Positions 9,701 to 18,871 of a stretch of DNA of 64,000 bases are shown here, one piece after another. Every line of letters begins with the position of its first letter. Position 1 is the stretch's first letter. Both the position numbers and the translations under genes were made by a program. This stretch comes from Dysgonomonas sp. PH5-45. GTDB taxonomy: Bacteria > Bacteroidota > Bacteroidia > Bacteroidales > Dysgonomonadaceae. The notes below the pieces were generated by a model. The model had not been told where the DNA came from and did not search any database. It worked only from the letters and a program-made list of their open reading frames with translations. The stretch covers positions 1-64,000 of the forward strand of contig NZ_JARXWE010000001.1 of the NCBI RefSeq assembly GCF_029893235.1, in the 5' to 3' direction.

Positions 9701-12700
9701 TTTATCATATCACTGCTTTTCAGATATGTATCATCTTGTATATTTGACGGCAAATAAGTTGTACTTATTGATACATTATATATCTCTTTAGTAAAGACAG
9801 TAGGAGCTATCGGTGTTTTCAATTGTTTGGCATAGACTTTATATTCTACAGGAACCAATGAGTGCATCTCTTTTCCATTGCTTGTTATGCCGGTTTCCCA
9901 TTTTATTTTATACCACTCTATATTTGAATCTGAAATGATTTCAAATTTCAGGTTTTTATGATTAGAAGAAGGTATATTTCCAAATATTTGATCCGAAAGC
10001 CTTATGTTTGCGGCTTCTTTAGAGAATGTTCTTGTGTACACAATCTGCTCATCGTAGTTTGGATTCTCTTGTTCTTCCGAATTGTCATTTGCTTGTATGC
10101 TTCTTTCGTTGGCTGCAATAATTCTTAAAGTAACTATATCGGAAGTGATTGGCTTTGAGAAAGATCCTTTCAGAAAAACCTTATTGGATACGGTATCAAC
10201 CCTTACCCAGCTTTCTTCACTGTAAATAGTTCCTTCTTCTGCTCTATAAGCTATCGAGCTTTCTCCATTCGGGTTTACAAAAGCTGGTTTTCCCTGATAG
10301 GTTATTACAGGACTCCATTCCACCTGGTCAAAAGCTCCATTAGACATCTCATTTCTTCCTGATTGCAACCGGAAGAAAAGTTTTTCGCCAGCCTTCACCA
10401 CAAGGTTATTTACATTCATCGGGTAAGGCTTACCTGTATTTAACAAAGAAATCGTTTGTGTAGCCTTTTCGGTCGATTTAAATTGAATAGCAGCTCTGAC
10501 ACCATCGGCGTTACTGTATTCATCAGTATCATATTTTCCTTGTGGAGCCAATAGTTTAATAGTACTGGCGACATTTACCGTGCCATCGAAAGGAGCTTCC
10601 CAAACACGTACCACATCCTGCATAGGAGAATTTTTAATTTCTTCGGCCTGTTCTTCCGGATCTACCTGAATATCTTCTTCATCTAAACTAAGATTGCCAC
10701 TCCCGTTAATCGGATTGGGTGTACCTGTACTGTTTGTTGTGAAATAAGGAACTAAACGTCCGTTAGAATCAGTAATAATTTTATTAAAATGAACCGTTCC
10801 ATTAGATACGATATCCACTAATCCGTCGTTGTTCACATCAGCAAAATAAACCTTGATTTTGGATGTTGTAGAACTTTTGTCTTTTCCTTTAGCGGCCGTA
10901 GCAATAAAGATACCAACACTGCCTTTCCAACCTCCGGAATAAGAGCGGCTGGTTGTTTTGGAGAATTCTTCTATTGTTCCGCCTATTTCAATCCTATCTC
11001 CATATTGATGGGAAACGTTTGTTGCTTGCGAAATATTGGGACGGTAATATAATTTGCCTTCATCGACAAAAACTTTATCGGGTAACCCATCGCCATCAAT
11101 ATCGATTAAAGTGGATAAGCCTTCGGTAGTACTACTACTATATCCGGTGCTTGCTCCAATGGTACTGCTTATCGTTGTCGGATCAATCCCGACTCCGACA
11201 CCTCCATAAAAAGAAATACTTTGGGAGGTTGTTGTATTTCCACCCAAAGCTGTGGCTTTGTTGCTAAATCCAGATACGTTTATACTACTCATGGGATTTT
11301 TCATACTTGTCTCGATATTATCATTATGAAGACTCCATTCTTCTGCCGATTCGGTGAACGGTTTATATCCAGCTGAAGAGTTTACATCGTCGTAATAATC
11401 GAAAGTATGAGTAGCGAATTCACTGCCTGAAGAATCCAAATGAGTTACCGATTGCAACACTTTTGCATTAAAAGCACCTGTCCCATAATTGAACGTGTAG
11501 CTGCGAAGCGTGTTTCCTTCAAAAGCAATCGTGATCCCGTTTAACAACTTATTAGAAGAAGTAAGGAATCCGTAACGCGCGTTGTTAGTTTGTTTTTCTT
11601 TTTGCGTATTGCTTGTAAAAGTAACTACAGTGTGAGGATCTTTGCTTACCTGGCCTGCTTTAACTGTTCTCAGGTAAAGAGACTGGGAGGATAATCCGGA
11701 GGTTATTGGTTCCGCCACTTGTTGATAATGATATTCTATGTAGTCGCCATGTAGTTCTTCAACGCGCGAAAGTTTCCATTCAACTGCTACATTTTTTTGA
11801 ACGCCATCAGTCGTAGTAACATTTCCTTTTAAAGTACCTCCGTTAGTTCCATATATATATTTTGTTCCTGATTTGTCTGTTACTTCCCAATAATAATTAC
11901 TAGGAGAATTTCCTTTTCGTATAATCTTAGAGAAACTGTTTTCGTTGCGAGGATAAAACTGTCTGTTTTCAATTCGGGCTATTTCATCATTCCGATGAGC
12001 CACAGAAGCAGTATTATTATGTAATGTCATTAACATAGAACCATCCATTAAATATGTTTCTGTTTCATAGCTATCATCATAACGAGGTACACCCCAGCGG
12101 GTATCAATATTTATGGAAGCAATATTCAAATCCCAACCTTCGCCGAGCCAACCATTACCTCCATCACTGTTATAGGCAATGGATAGGTTGGGAGCCATAC
12201 CGTTGCGGGCGGGAGGCATTTCGAACGAGTAACTTAATCCGGCAGAACCCCTAACATTTGCCTGAGGCGGGCTGATCAGTTGTACTTTAGATGTCGGATC
12301 AGCAGCTTGTATGTCGCTCATCATCGTGGGTGTATAACCTTGTGTTTCGGGCGATTCTGGAACCTGAATCACTCCATTGATCATATCGGTAAAGTGCGTG
12401 GTGCGGGAAATGATGAGTTGATTTTTCTTGTCGATCGAATCTACTTCCAAAGCAGCCCAAAGCCGAGTATCCATATCGAAATAGAACGTACGGATATCAT
12501 CTTCGGTAAATCCTTTGGGTATTTTTGTTGGATCGTACTTAAGAACAACACGTGCGCCATCGGCAAAATGCTCCCCGTGAGGAAGAAAACGATATCCTTT
12601 ATGATCGGCGGTAATATTACTTAGCCCCATGTTCATAACCGGAATATCAATATCACGCAGTGTAGTGAGGGATATTTTTTTAGATGATCCAAGAAGAGCC

Positions 12701-13671
12701 GCAGAATCTACTTCCAAACAGGCCGTTTCCAGTTGGATACGGTCGGCGATACCTTTTTTAAGTTCTTTACTTGCATAAAGCACTTTTGTATTGATATCGT
12801 ACGCATAATCGACCCTTGTGTTTTTAGGGAATACAATGCTTTTTGTTTTATTTTTGCCATTCAACACAGCTTTCACATCTACCTTCCGACTATCATCTAA
12901 AGATACGATTGTTTCGAATTCGCCATTTCTGCTCTTTATTGGTTTTTCATTTACATAGAAAACGGCATCCGAGGCGGTCTTGTCTTGAACAAAGCCATGA
13001 ATATAAGCTTTATTGTCATAACTCAGGTTTACTGTATTCAGAACTAAAAAGGAGTTATTCGATCTTTTATTTACCTCTATGGACAAATTACTGACCTTAT
13101 ATCCGTATTCTACATCTTCAGGTAAAGTGAACTGAACAAAGTTGTTTCCTTGGTTTAGCCACAAAGGATTAATTTGTATTTTTTGACGGGCAGAAGCATC
13201 ACTCTTTTTTACCAGATATCCGCCAACAGCTAAACGATCGTTTATGCTATAAGGAATATTGGTGTAATCATTTACTCCTTCCAAATCGAAACTTAGCCAA
13301 ACTTCATCTTTCAATTCGGGACTTTCGGCCAAGCTTACCGTAAAAATATTATCAGAAGGATTGTCTACTTGTTTTCCATCGTACAGACCGATCACCCCTT
13401 CTTTCGAGATAGAAAGGTATTCGATTCTTTCGGTTGTCTCGCTTCCTTCAGCGGAATTAGACATAAATTCGACCGCCGGTTTCGAGGCTGAAACATTACT
13501 ACTCTCTCCTTCCGGAAGGATATTCGTTTCTGTTTTCGGAGAAACAACGGTTTGCTGATTCTTTATCTCTTTAATCCTTGGATTATTCCAGGCAATGCCC
13601 ACAAGAATAGATGTGGCAAGTAAAGCCCCTGTTATAGCTGTTTTATAATTGATTTTCATGATAAATAGCAT
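3781..13671 (-). CDS. Giant SpvB/FG-GAP/RHS polymorphic toxin with HExxH metallopeptidase tip
   Basis: The 3296-residue protein has an N-terminal export signal or membrane segment (ITGALLATSILVGIAW). A presenter region follows, then an SpvB-type domain (about 460-830: ISPPQANVRGSAGLSYSF, WLGEGWDLN). FG-GAP/VCBS calcium-type motifs lie at about 857, 942, 1567, 1674, 1747 and 1835 (DxDGDGxPD). Many YD repeats follow (about 2100-2900), then the RHS core ending NNPLKFVDPTG near 3097. The last 200 residues are a variable tip with HEFDH at about 3209 and a downstream EERR segment, resembling M91/NleD-like zinc peptidases. The layout recalls Tc-toxin B/C components and RHS effectors, whose beta-cage encloses the toxin. 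ATG 13671 or 13659 may be the start; neither has a clear Shine-Dalgarno. It follows a T9SS cargo gene by 5 bp and overlaps an immunity candidate. Its own export route is not evident. Confidence 0.9.
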   Translation of the reverse strand: MLFIMKINYKTAITGALLATSILVGIAWNNPRIKEIKNQQTVVSPKTETNILPEGESSNVSASKPAVEFMSNSAEGSETTERIEYLSISKEGVIGLYDGKQVDNPSDNIFTVSLAESPELKDEVWLSFDLEGVNDYTNIPYSINDRLAVGGYLVKKSDASARQKIQINPLWLNQGNNFVQFTLPEDVEYGYKVSNLSIEVNKRSNNSFLVLNTVNLSYDNKAYIHGFVQDKTASDAVFYVNEKPIKSRNGEFETIVSLDDSRKVDVKAVLNGKNKTKSIVFPKNTRVDYAYDINTKVLYASKELKKGIADRIQLETACLEVDSAALLGSSKKISLTTLRDIDIPVMNMGLSNITADHKGYRFLPHGEHFADGARVVLKYDPTKIPKGFTEDDIRTFYFDMDTRLWAALEVDSIDKKNQLIISRTTHFTDMINGVIQVPESPETQGYTPTMMSDIQAADPTSKVQLISPPQANVRGSAGLSYSFEMPPARNGMAPNLSIAYNSDGGNGWLGEGWDLNIASINIDTRWGVPRYDDSYETETYLMDGSMLMTLHNNTASVAHRNDEIARIENRQFYPRNENSFSKIIRKGNSPSNYYWEVTDKSGTKYIYGTNGGTLKGNVTTTDGVQKNVAVEWKLSRVEELHGDYIEYHYQQVAEPITSGLSSQSLYLRTVKAGQVSKDPHTVVTFTSNTQKEKQTNNARYGFLTSSNKLLNGITIAFEGNTLRSYTFNYGTGAFNAKVLQSVTHLDSSGSEFATHTFDYYDDVNSSAGYKPFTESAEEWSLHNDNIETSMKNPMSSINVSGFSNKATALGGNTTTSQSISFYGGVGVGIDPTTISSTIGASTGYSSSTTEGLSTLIDIDGDGLPDKVFVDEGKLYYRPNISQATNVSHQYGDRIEIGGTIEEFSKTTSRSYSGGWKGSVGIFIATAAKGKDKSSTTSKIKVYFADVNNDGLVDIVSNGTVHFNKIITDSNGRLVPYFTTNSTGTPNPINGSGNLSLDEEDIQVDPEEQAEEIKNSPMQDVVRVWEAPFDGTVNVASTIKLLAPQGKYDTDEYSNADGVRAAIQFKSTEKATQTISLLNTGKPYPMNVNNLVVKAGEKLFFRLQSGRNEMSNGAFDQVEWSPVITYQGKPAFVNPNGESSIAYRAEEGTIYSEESWVRVDTVSNKVFLKGSFSKPITSDIVTLRIIAANERSIQANDNSEEQENPNYDEQIVYTRTFSKEAANIRLSDQIFGNIPSSNHKNLKFEIISDSNIEWYKIKWETGITSNGKEMHSLVPVEYKVYAKQLKTPIAPTVFTKEIYNVSISTTYLPSNIQDDTYLKSSDMIKEAIDLVMVVKDSTGVIAKMDVTVDETNYRKTSWEGSASFPYLPPGSYWFEYYLKDSSKYVTQLNHLGVRIIYNETLLIPFPLVVFSKADMYTSHKSSYFGPMYRGWGQFVYNSAEGRYATKINESALNYDKYADPNILKKDTMNFNSTVFFPMTVGLNPDSVKCWIGQNNQTHLMGTTMSSSRLGAQNVVLTNPLAGFNNMTMEGGGARGITLENKSTSTADLSKKMMGVSKSLARGNSSTKTAFMDINGDGYPDIISAQKIHMTNPQGGFSGIAIGNNNISETSNSSEGYSLDGSPIHSGSTSIRGLAGSKWFKDSKEIAAANDLAKNASKLPAISGGKSAGNDQADFIFMDINGDGLPDKVRKNSVQFNYGYSFSEEITWDLNDIQYGENTSSNGGLGYTFGSSFSIGAGFSKTSSKSSYILMDINSDGLPDKVWTSGSVVKVALNKGNGFAAPITWRGLSKINESASCSESINGAYTYNILIPTPWWITIKISLNPGLSKSKSMTRDLYAIRDVDGDGFPDIVLSDDDSQMTVYRSTIGRTNKLKTVNNPLGGSFTLDYTNTKATYNHPGGKWAMSSVEINDGINDDGGNMKTRFVYENGKHDRREREFLGFGKVITQSINTEDNDKIYRETVQTYNVSNIYEAGNLISTLIQDAAGKKYTETINKYYTYSVSKYNTNTYRFATVTIDSTTYAPLSIYAPLKYTKTLIYEGNTTGIVANEAYYTYYLTGHHGELSTYTYSDKGNLGERGRGSFNYYTQIAYINDFNKYVLSLPYQFMVSENSNVYRMIEAEYGDSYSPAHLTKVTQYTDSSSLPAVTDIVYDRYGNITSKTLPQNAKRQRMKYTYSYDDKYKMYVKDVSDSFGYTSKIDSIDYRYGIPLLSISKNGKKSRTAIDNLGRITSVTGPNEIHGQLRNPYTIRFEYHPSVVKNNKGNITSPAYAVTGHFDAQNRATSGDMETVTFVDGFGRVIQVKKDAAITSSNGQSTEDQMIVSGRMKYDCFGRAVKSYHPLTDALTNRNIFLRDFDTTSPTVTHYDVMDRAVRVVYPDGKASTMTYSKDNASRTLVSQQVDAKGGRQSIFTNGSGLTVKTEQYSGPNGTITTRFNYDGIGQLIETIDTEGNTTLSDYDYAGHRTRVTHPVSGVSTYQYDPQGNLTSRQTANLLAEDKYITYTYDFNRLTGINYPDNPENNVKYHYGDSYTDEDQRGRLILMEDASGAQQYTYGLMGEVTELTRTIVIPNQGVATYTTKWVYDSWNRLLNMSYPDTEKVNYTYNSGGLLCSVNGVKGRTYHYVTKLGYDKFEERSYLQYGNGVETFYSYDPQMRRLKNLKVSHSATNYMNSTYGYDAVGNVSSVSSPSFHHTYRYDGLYRLSSAVGDYTSTNGGLAQYTLQMSYDNLHNISNKYQMASQEGVTVESTSQGNAEIGDGYNLAYAYGSNPYQVSFIQEQKGDISGETEHRRTYDYDLNGNLTYVNFSRWKETGKRIPGGSERKLRWDEENRLSSISDNGYVSSYLYDASGERVVKSSGGSNGVFVNGVFSGGNTETTRFTTYVSPYLVVSPGGNYTKHIYVGSQRIVSKLGDAESFTSLPNTSECAGHNQGIDVGYNAKYARSVESIRKNYAYFNEEYNGMDNNPYTGGHACLCENDLPVSPMASSTNGLAVPKEERHQYFYHGDHLGSTTITTDANGDMAQSIQYTAFGEVFIEERYNNTWKTPFLFNAKELDEETGLYYYGARYYDPHTSLWLSVDPLAEKYPGMSPYAYCANNPLKFVDPTGEDIWVFYKDQDGNSQHWVFNGKNMRSAPIENEFVSDFLLSYDYNTRNGGGDKMKEAAMTKGLAVRLEKTLEESRRSSKMVDGKEISTVYWNPTQANITNEGYIYSPATVLEHEFDHGLSFEKDSKAHKDRVNTYDSQYTRKEERRVITGSEVKTARANKEFPKGYVRSSHTAKYDPIKVISPISTKRGSKVKYKLKIR
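4391..5031 (-). repeat. RHS core region shared with both orphan cassettes
   Basis: This part of the giant gene is the partner of the copies at 2580-3175 (596 bp) and 1042-1167 (126 bp). It encodes the conserved core just before the variable tip. Recombination between it and either copy would leave the N-terminal 3000 residues intact and exchange only the tip and immunity gene. Confidence 0.9.
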
Positions 13672-13676
13672 TAGAA

Positions 13677-16067
13677 TTATTCGGCAATAATTTTTCTGGT
13701 AAACTCTCCATGATTGCGTGTAAATGCTTTAATAATATACACACCTTTGGACGGCAAATGAAAATCGGCCGATTGTATTTGTTGGAGAGACATGTTTTCT
13801 TCTTTCAGTATCAACTGCCCAGTGGTATTATAGATTAAGAACGAAACTACGTCAGGCTTTTCAAACTGTAGTTTAGCAGTTAAATTGAGATTCTTTTGTA
13901 TGCAACTAAAATTTACGACTTCGGCCGCTGCCTCTTCAATAACTGTAGAAGAATCTTCGTCAGACTGGTTTGGACGAGCTGAAGAAGAGCGCGAACATAA
14001 ATTATTTAATGTTAAAGTATGAACAACAGAAGCTTGTTCAGAGTAAATCTTTGTCACATTACCCGTAGTAATCCAATCGTAGAGTGTTGTGAAACCCACC
14101 GCATTTAAGTTTCGCAGTTCGAGAAAGCCTCTACTCATGTCTATAAATCCATAATAGGTGGTAGCTGCAACAGTAGTCGGATTAGGTCCTATCCGAACTC
14201 CGTTCTTATAAAAACTAACTTTATTATTTTGAAACTTTACCTCTAATTCGTCGCCAAGAGCAACCTGTATACCCGAAGGTGTTGAAACATTAGAGATTAT
14301 TAATGACAAAGTATTACCTTCTTTGCTGATTCCGTGATAGAGAATATTGGAGGCTGTTCCTTTAAACCCAACGGTGTAATTGTCCGTCAAATCTGTAACA
14401 ACCCATTTTAACGATCCTCCTTGCGCAGGAAATGGATTAGTAGTAAGAGCTTCCCGAGGAGTAGCTCTCGTTAAATTCTCAAAACTGTAACCTCCTCTTT
14501 GCTCAATGTATAGTTCGTATTCGCCAGCCGAAAGTCCGTTTATATCGAACTCATAGCTATTTTCATTCCCAGAACGGATCACTTCGCCAGAATTAACATC
14601 TTTGAGCTTATAGAAAAATACCCTTTCGCCCTTTATGATACGGATATGCAACTCTCCATCATTATTACAGTTTTTATGCTTAATATCAATGTCTCCGGCA
14701 ATAGGCGAATCGCAATATACGAAGGTAAATACATCTTTATAATTGCCATCAATATCGAACAGAACATTGTTGTAGATTGCTTTTTTACGAAGAGCATCAA
14801 TACCACTTACCTCAACATACCGGATAACTGTTTGTTGAAATTCGTCACTTCCCGAATTATTGATCATCAGGTAAGAACTTCCATTCACATGATCTTTAAA
14901 ACCAGAAGCTTTTCCATCAGCATAAGATAACTCCACATAGTAGCTTTCGTTCTTTAGATTTTGGGTATTGACTAACCAATGCCGGGGCATCAGCTTCATT
15001 CCAATTAAGTAATCCTTTCGTTCAGGTTTCAGTCCTTGATTATTATCGCCCCAGAGAAGATGAGAGTAGTTACTCCAAGTGCTTATAGATTCTCTCCCTA
15101 TGGTTAACAAACGTGAGGTAGAACTCCCATTTTCAGGATTAGCTTTATGAAAATAATCGTTTGCCTGCATATAGGTGTAATAAGGAGCTTCTTCATAACT
15201 GGTGGCCGCCTCAGTTTGGTCAAGGCCACTGGCATCATCCTTGCATAGCCCCGTTATCCGATTGTTATATTTGGTTTGTTCTGTAATATTCCACAGTAGT
15301 TGCCCATTACTACCTATGTAAGAAACGGGCAACGTTATCCCATATTTAATAGCCAAATATGATTCTACTTTTTGTCGTTCAAGAGGGGTAAGAAAACGAT
15401 TGTACGCAATAATTTCGGGAATATACCCAGAAAAAGACAAGTTTGTTGGAGAAGGTGACGGAAAAGCAAAAGATGCTTTTTCCTTTCCTCCCCATATGCC
15501 ATTATGGGGAATTAAACTACGATAATGGCTACTTATACACATGGACGACTCGCGCGCAGAAGTTCTTAAATCCATACCCTCAGACTTACCATAATCCAAA
15601 GTATCCAAAGGCAAATAATAGACCTTATCCGTTCCCTGAGTATAATCTGTTCCGCTTCTACCTGATAAACTGTATATAGGAACTTCTTGCGAAAACTGAC
15701 TGTTAGGAGCAAAAACACCAATAACAGTAGACTGGGCTAAATTGACATACTTTAAAGGCAGTTCAAAAATCTGATTATTAAATTGTTTTTTTAACATGAT
15801 GGCCGGATGACCATTATAGAAACGAACCGAATCTGTTAAATATTCTTGTTTTTGAGAAGGACTTGCGTAATTGTAAGTATACAATTTCAAGTGGTCTCCG
15901 CTATAGTCCATCCATTGATATTTTAACGGAATTCCGGTACCCTTTGTCTTCATCCACAATTCAGGACTACCAACATCACCTGGAGACTGGGAATAAAGCA
16001 ATTTGGGTAGAACAATAAGCCCAATTCCTATTATTGAGCTTATTATAAGCCTTTGGGTATAAGTCAT
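13677..16067 (-). CDS. T9SS-secreted surface protein with LamG-like/DUF8202-type region
   Basis: The 796-residue protein opens with a signal peptide (LIISSIIGIGLIVLPKLLYSQ). Its N-terminal half contains a stretch typical of LamG-like/DUF8202 proteins (EIIAYNRFLTPLERQKVESYL, then AIKYGITLP). A middle beta-rich part includes an SprB-like region (CNNDGELHIRI). The last 70 residues are a type IX sorting domain of the LIYNTTGQLILKEE ... GVYIIKAF type. The protein should therefore cross the outer membrane by T9SS and be anchored or released. Only 5 bp separate it from the giant RHS gene, so it is probably co-transcribed and may help present or export the toxin, which lacks such a sorting tail. That partnership is inference. 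The DUF assignments are from memory of the motif. Confidence 0.8.
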   Translation of the reverse strand: MTYTQRLIISSIIGIGLIVLPKLLYSQSPGDVGSPELWMKTKGTGIPLKYQWMDYSGDHLKLYTYNYASPSQKQEYLTDSVRFYNGHPAIMLKKQFNNQIFELPLKYVNLAQSTVIGVFAPNSQFSQEVPIYSLSGRSGTDYTQGTDKVYYLPLDTLDYGKSEGMDLRTSARESSMCISSHYRSLIPHNGIWGGKEKASFAFPSPSPTNLSFSGYIPEIIAYNRFLTPLERQKVESYLAIKYGITLPVSYIGSNGQLLWNITEQTKYNNRITGLCKDDASGLDQTEAATSYEEAPYYTYMQANDYFHKANPENGSSTSRLLTIGRESISTWSNYSHLLWGDNNQGLKPERKDYLIGMKLMPRHWLVNTQNLKNESYYVELSYADGKASGFKDHVNGSSYLMINNSGSDEFQQTVIRYVEVSGIDALRKKAIYNNVLFDIDGNYKDVFTFVYCDSPIAGDIDIKHKNCNNDGELHIRIIKGERVFFYKLKDVNSGEVIRSGNENSYEFDINGLSAGEYELYIEQRGGYSFENLTRATPREALTTNPFPAQGGSLKWVVTDLTDNYTVGFKGTASNILYHGISKEGNTLSLIISNVSTPSGIQVALGDELEVKFQNNKVSFYKNGVRIGPNPTTVAATTYYGFIDMSRGFLELRNLNAVGFTTLYDWITTGNVTKIYSEQASVVHTLTLNNLCSRSSSARPNQSDEDSSTVIEEAAAEVVNFSCIQKNLNLTAKLQFEKPDVVSFLIYNTTGQLILKEENMSLQQIQSADFHLPSKGVYIIKAFTRNHGEFTRKIIAE

Positions 16068-16163
16068 AAGTTTTAGGCGTTTGTTTGGTTAAAATATTTA
16101 TGTTAAATCTTCATCATTTTAAGTTTATAATACTACAAGATTGATAGAATGGAAAACTAAGCA

Positions 16164-16634
16164 TTACATTTCAAAACTTCCATAAATACTGTTGCCATAA
16201 TTATTGCTGAAAGATATTTTATATTCTCCTGAATTCCAGTTTATTGAAGAAATGAATAGATTACCTCCCGTAATTGGATTAATGGTATTATAATATACTA
16301 TCTTCCCAAATTTGTCGAAAATCTCAATAGTAATATTATTCAAATCTTTTAGAAAATAAACCTTAAGAAAAGAACTGTTTTTAGTTACTGAAAACGGGAT
16401 GCCACTACTACTACCAGCAATAGTAGACCTGATTGTAATGTGAATCAAAGAACCCTGTAGGTCGATCTGTTCCTCTTTATCCATTTTTTTACCCTTATTC
16501 GTAGTATAGCTGACAGTATTATTACTGACGGTATTGTTAACCTGATTGGAGCCCAATGCGCTATTGAAAGTTAAAACTCCTGTCAAAACAAAAACTAACA
16601 ACAATGATAGTAGTGAATGTGATTTAGCTGCCAT
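16164..16634 (-). CDS. Small secreted DUF3244-like protein
   Basis: This is a 156-residue protein. An upstream ATG at 16697 is in frame, but the ATG at 16634 is preferred because it begins a signal peptide (SLLSLLLVFVLTGVLTFNSALG) and because a promoter match ends about 30 bp before it. The mature part has a beta-sandwich pattern like DUF3244 and the C-terminal domains of secreted Bacteroidota proteins: ITIEIFDKFGKIVYYN and SGEYKISFSNNYG. Such small proteins are periplasmic or exported; the function is unknown. It heads the toxin island, 96 bp upstream of the T9SS cargo gene and in the same direction, so it may be the first gene of the operon. Confidence 0.7.
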   Translation of the reverse strand: MAAKSHSLLSLLLVFVLTGVLTFNSALGSNQVNNTVSNNTVSYTTNKGKKMDKEEQIDLQGSLIHITIRSTIAGSSSGIPFSVTKNSSFLKVYFLKDLNNITIEIFDKFGKIVYYNTINPITGGNLFISSINWNSGEYKISFSNNYGNSIYGSFEM

Positions 16635-16666
16635 AAATAAAAAATTTACAAAAAATGAAATAAATA

Positions 16667-16697
16667 CAAATTTATCCTTCTTAGAAATGACGTGCAA
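16667..16697 (-). promoter_or_regulatory. Bacteroidota-type promoter for the toxin island
   Basis: On the minus strand there is TTG (16697-16695), a 20-bp spacer and TAAATTTG (16674-16667). This matches the -33/-7 consensus TTG-N19-21-TAnnTTTG. It lies about 33 bp before the chosen start of the DUF3244-like gene. Confidence 0.6.
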
Positions 16698-17023
16698 TAA
16701 AGGAAATCGTCATGGCAGGTTTTGGGAGAATGTAAAATTATTTAATTTGCTAAAAATTAGTACTATATTAATTTAAAACAACATCTTTTGGCAGATTTTA
16801 CAAATAGTATGTTTAAAGTTTATTAGGTATATATTGATAATAAACTTTACAAAAGGAAGCATTTTGTGTTATTTTTAATAAATTGCATATTCCCCTCAGA
16901 GTAGCCCAATCATATTGGAAGCAATATTTCTAAAGCAATTTATTTTTATAAAAAATGTAAACTGAAGCTCTTTGTTAAAAACGAAGACCCCTATTTTGCA
17001 GGAGTTTTGTTAATGGCTGATTA
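16698..17023. other. AT-rich spacer without a gene
   Basis: These roughly 330 bp separate the island promoter from the broken regulator. They are very AT-rich with poly-T and poly-A tracts. I see no reading frame, RNA gene or clear hairpin terminator. Confidence 0.5.
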
Positions 17024-18714
17024 TTATACTAAGGTAATTATGTCTAATTGTTTTGCAAAACTCTCCTGTTTTTTCATTCCTGTAAGTTCTCTGATTACGG
17101 TTTTTCTTTTTTGAATAATATTCTGATTTGATTTTATCAACAATGCTATCTCAGTATTATTGAACTCTAATTTTGTAAGACAGCATATAAGAATATCCCT
17201 CTTATCCAATTGAGGATGCAAGTTTGTCAGTCGAATTAAAAAATCATCATATAATGCGTTAACTGTTTGAAAAAACAACTCCCAATCAAACTCTTCAGCA
17301 GAATCATATATAATTTCATTAACTTTTCTAAGAATACTTTTTCCATCTTTTTTGTCATAATCATTTAAATAATTTTCCAATAAAGATATTTTCTTTATAG
17401 TATTGAGTTGTTTAAATAAAATTTTACGCAAATCACCGATATTTTTATCTTTAGTTGAAGAAGTATTTATTTTTTTATCCTGTTCATTAACCATTGATTT
17501 TAACAGATAAATTTGCTCTTTGGCTGTTAATAATGCTTCTTTATTTTGAGTTCGTATCCGATAAACATAAAAGTGCCAAGAGCAATTACTACAATTGAAA
17601 TAATAACAATCCAAAGTCTTTCTATCACTAATTTCTTATTTGCATTTTGAAGCAATTCAAAATCATATTTTTTTAATACATTCAGAATATGGAAATTCTC
17701 CTTTTCTTCAAAAGTGGATGATAAACTTTTTGAATATAATTTATGATAATCCAATCCTCCCCGATAATTGCCTGAATTTTCTTCAATTTTAGATAACTGC
17801 CTGTAAATAGAAGCTTTCGATAAATCATCATCAGATAAATCTAATGCTAAAATAGAATAAAATAAAGCGGAATCCTTTTTATTTTCATGAATATATATTC
17901 TGGATAAACTCATACAATGTTTTGCTTTCTGATCATTATCACTACATAATGATAAAGCTTGCATTGAAATTTCTTTTGCTCGATCATCCTCATTAATCAT
18001 CTGAAAAGCGAGCCCCATGTTATGCATTACATCAATTTGAGCTGTTAAATCGTTATTCGATTTAGCTAAACCCAAACCTTTTTCATAATATACAAATGCA
18101 CTATCAGGCAACTTTTTCAACAAAAAAGAATTAGCGATACAATTATTAGATGCTATTCGATTCTTATATTTATTACAACGTAAAAAATTATACTCAGCTT
18201 TCTTAGAATATCGAATAGCTTCATCAAATAATAATTGATTATAACTTATTTCTCCTATAAAAAAATCACATAATCCACACAAATAATAGTCATTAATAGT
18301 TACAGCAATATTTTTAGCTTCAAGATAATTTATTACCGCATTATCGAATTTCTTTTGTGATTGTAAAACTCGTCCACAGTAAAATGCTGATAAACAAATG
18401 TTTTTCTTTTCATTATTTTTTATAAAATAATCCTTTGCTTGAAAAATTAAGTTTTCAGACGAGATGTCCAAAAAATTTTTATCCTTTGCTTGTACTAAAA
18501 GTAAAATATATTTAGCATGTTGATCTTCTTTTAATTCGTATGGATTGTGAATTGAATCCAAAAATATCAAAGCACTATCAGGGGTATGATCTATAAAATA
18601 TTCCACTGTACCCAATATCTCCTCAAATTTATCCGATTTTTTATTACATGATGTAAAAAAGTAAAATACTATAGAAAGGCAAAAAATAAAAGAAATTTTT
18701 TTCATAAAATTCAT
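17024..18714 (-). pseudogene. TPR / membrane / HTH sensor-regulator interrupted by a frameshift
   Basis: Two overlapping frames together make one protein of about 560 residues. The first (18714 to 17527, 395 residues) has a lipoprotein-like signal (FYFFTSC), a series of TPR helices and one membrane segment (LWIVIISIVVIALGTFMF). The second (entering near 17572 and ending at 17024) continues with a coiled coil (LLTAKEQIYLLKS) and a LuxR-like HTH (NNTEIALLIKSNQNIIQKRK). This domain order is common for Bacteroidota regulators with periplasmic TPRs and a cytoplasmic DNA-binding end. The frames join if one T is added to the T4 run at 17569-17572, giving GTFYVYRIRTQNKEALL. The break is a single-base deletion, a read error or a slippage site. 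It lies upstream of the toxin island and could regulate it, though nothing shows this. Confidence 0.75.
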
Positions 18715-18871
18715 ATTATACCGGACACTGTTAGTACAAAAATAACATAACTATTTAAAAGTGAAAAGTTTTCTTTTTAGTGCAATTATTGTTTATTCCG
18801 TAAGTAAACCCTAAACAATAGATTACTTATTTAAACATAAAATTCAACGCACCACCCACTAAATAATGCTT

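Noticed and set aside
17527..17614. Separate small regulator gene starting at 17614
   Set aside because: Its first residues overlap the membrane segment of the upstream frame out of phase. The join at the T4 run gives a standard domain order, so one broken gene is the better reading.
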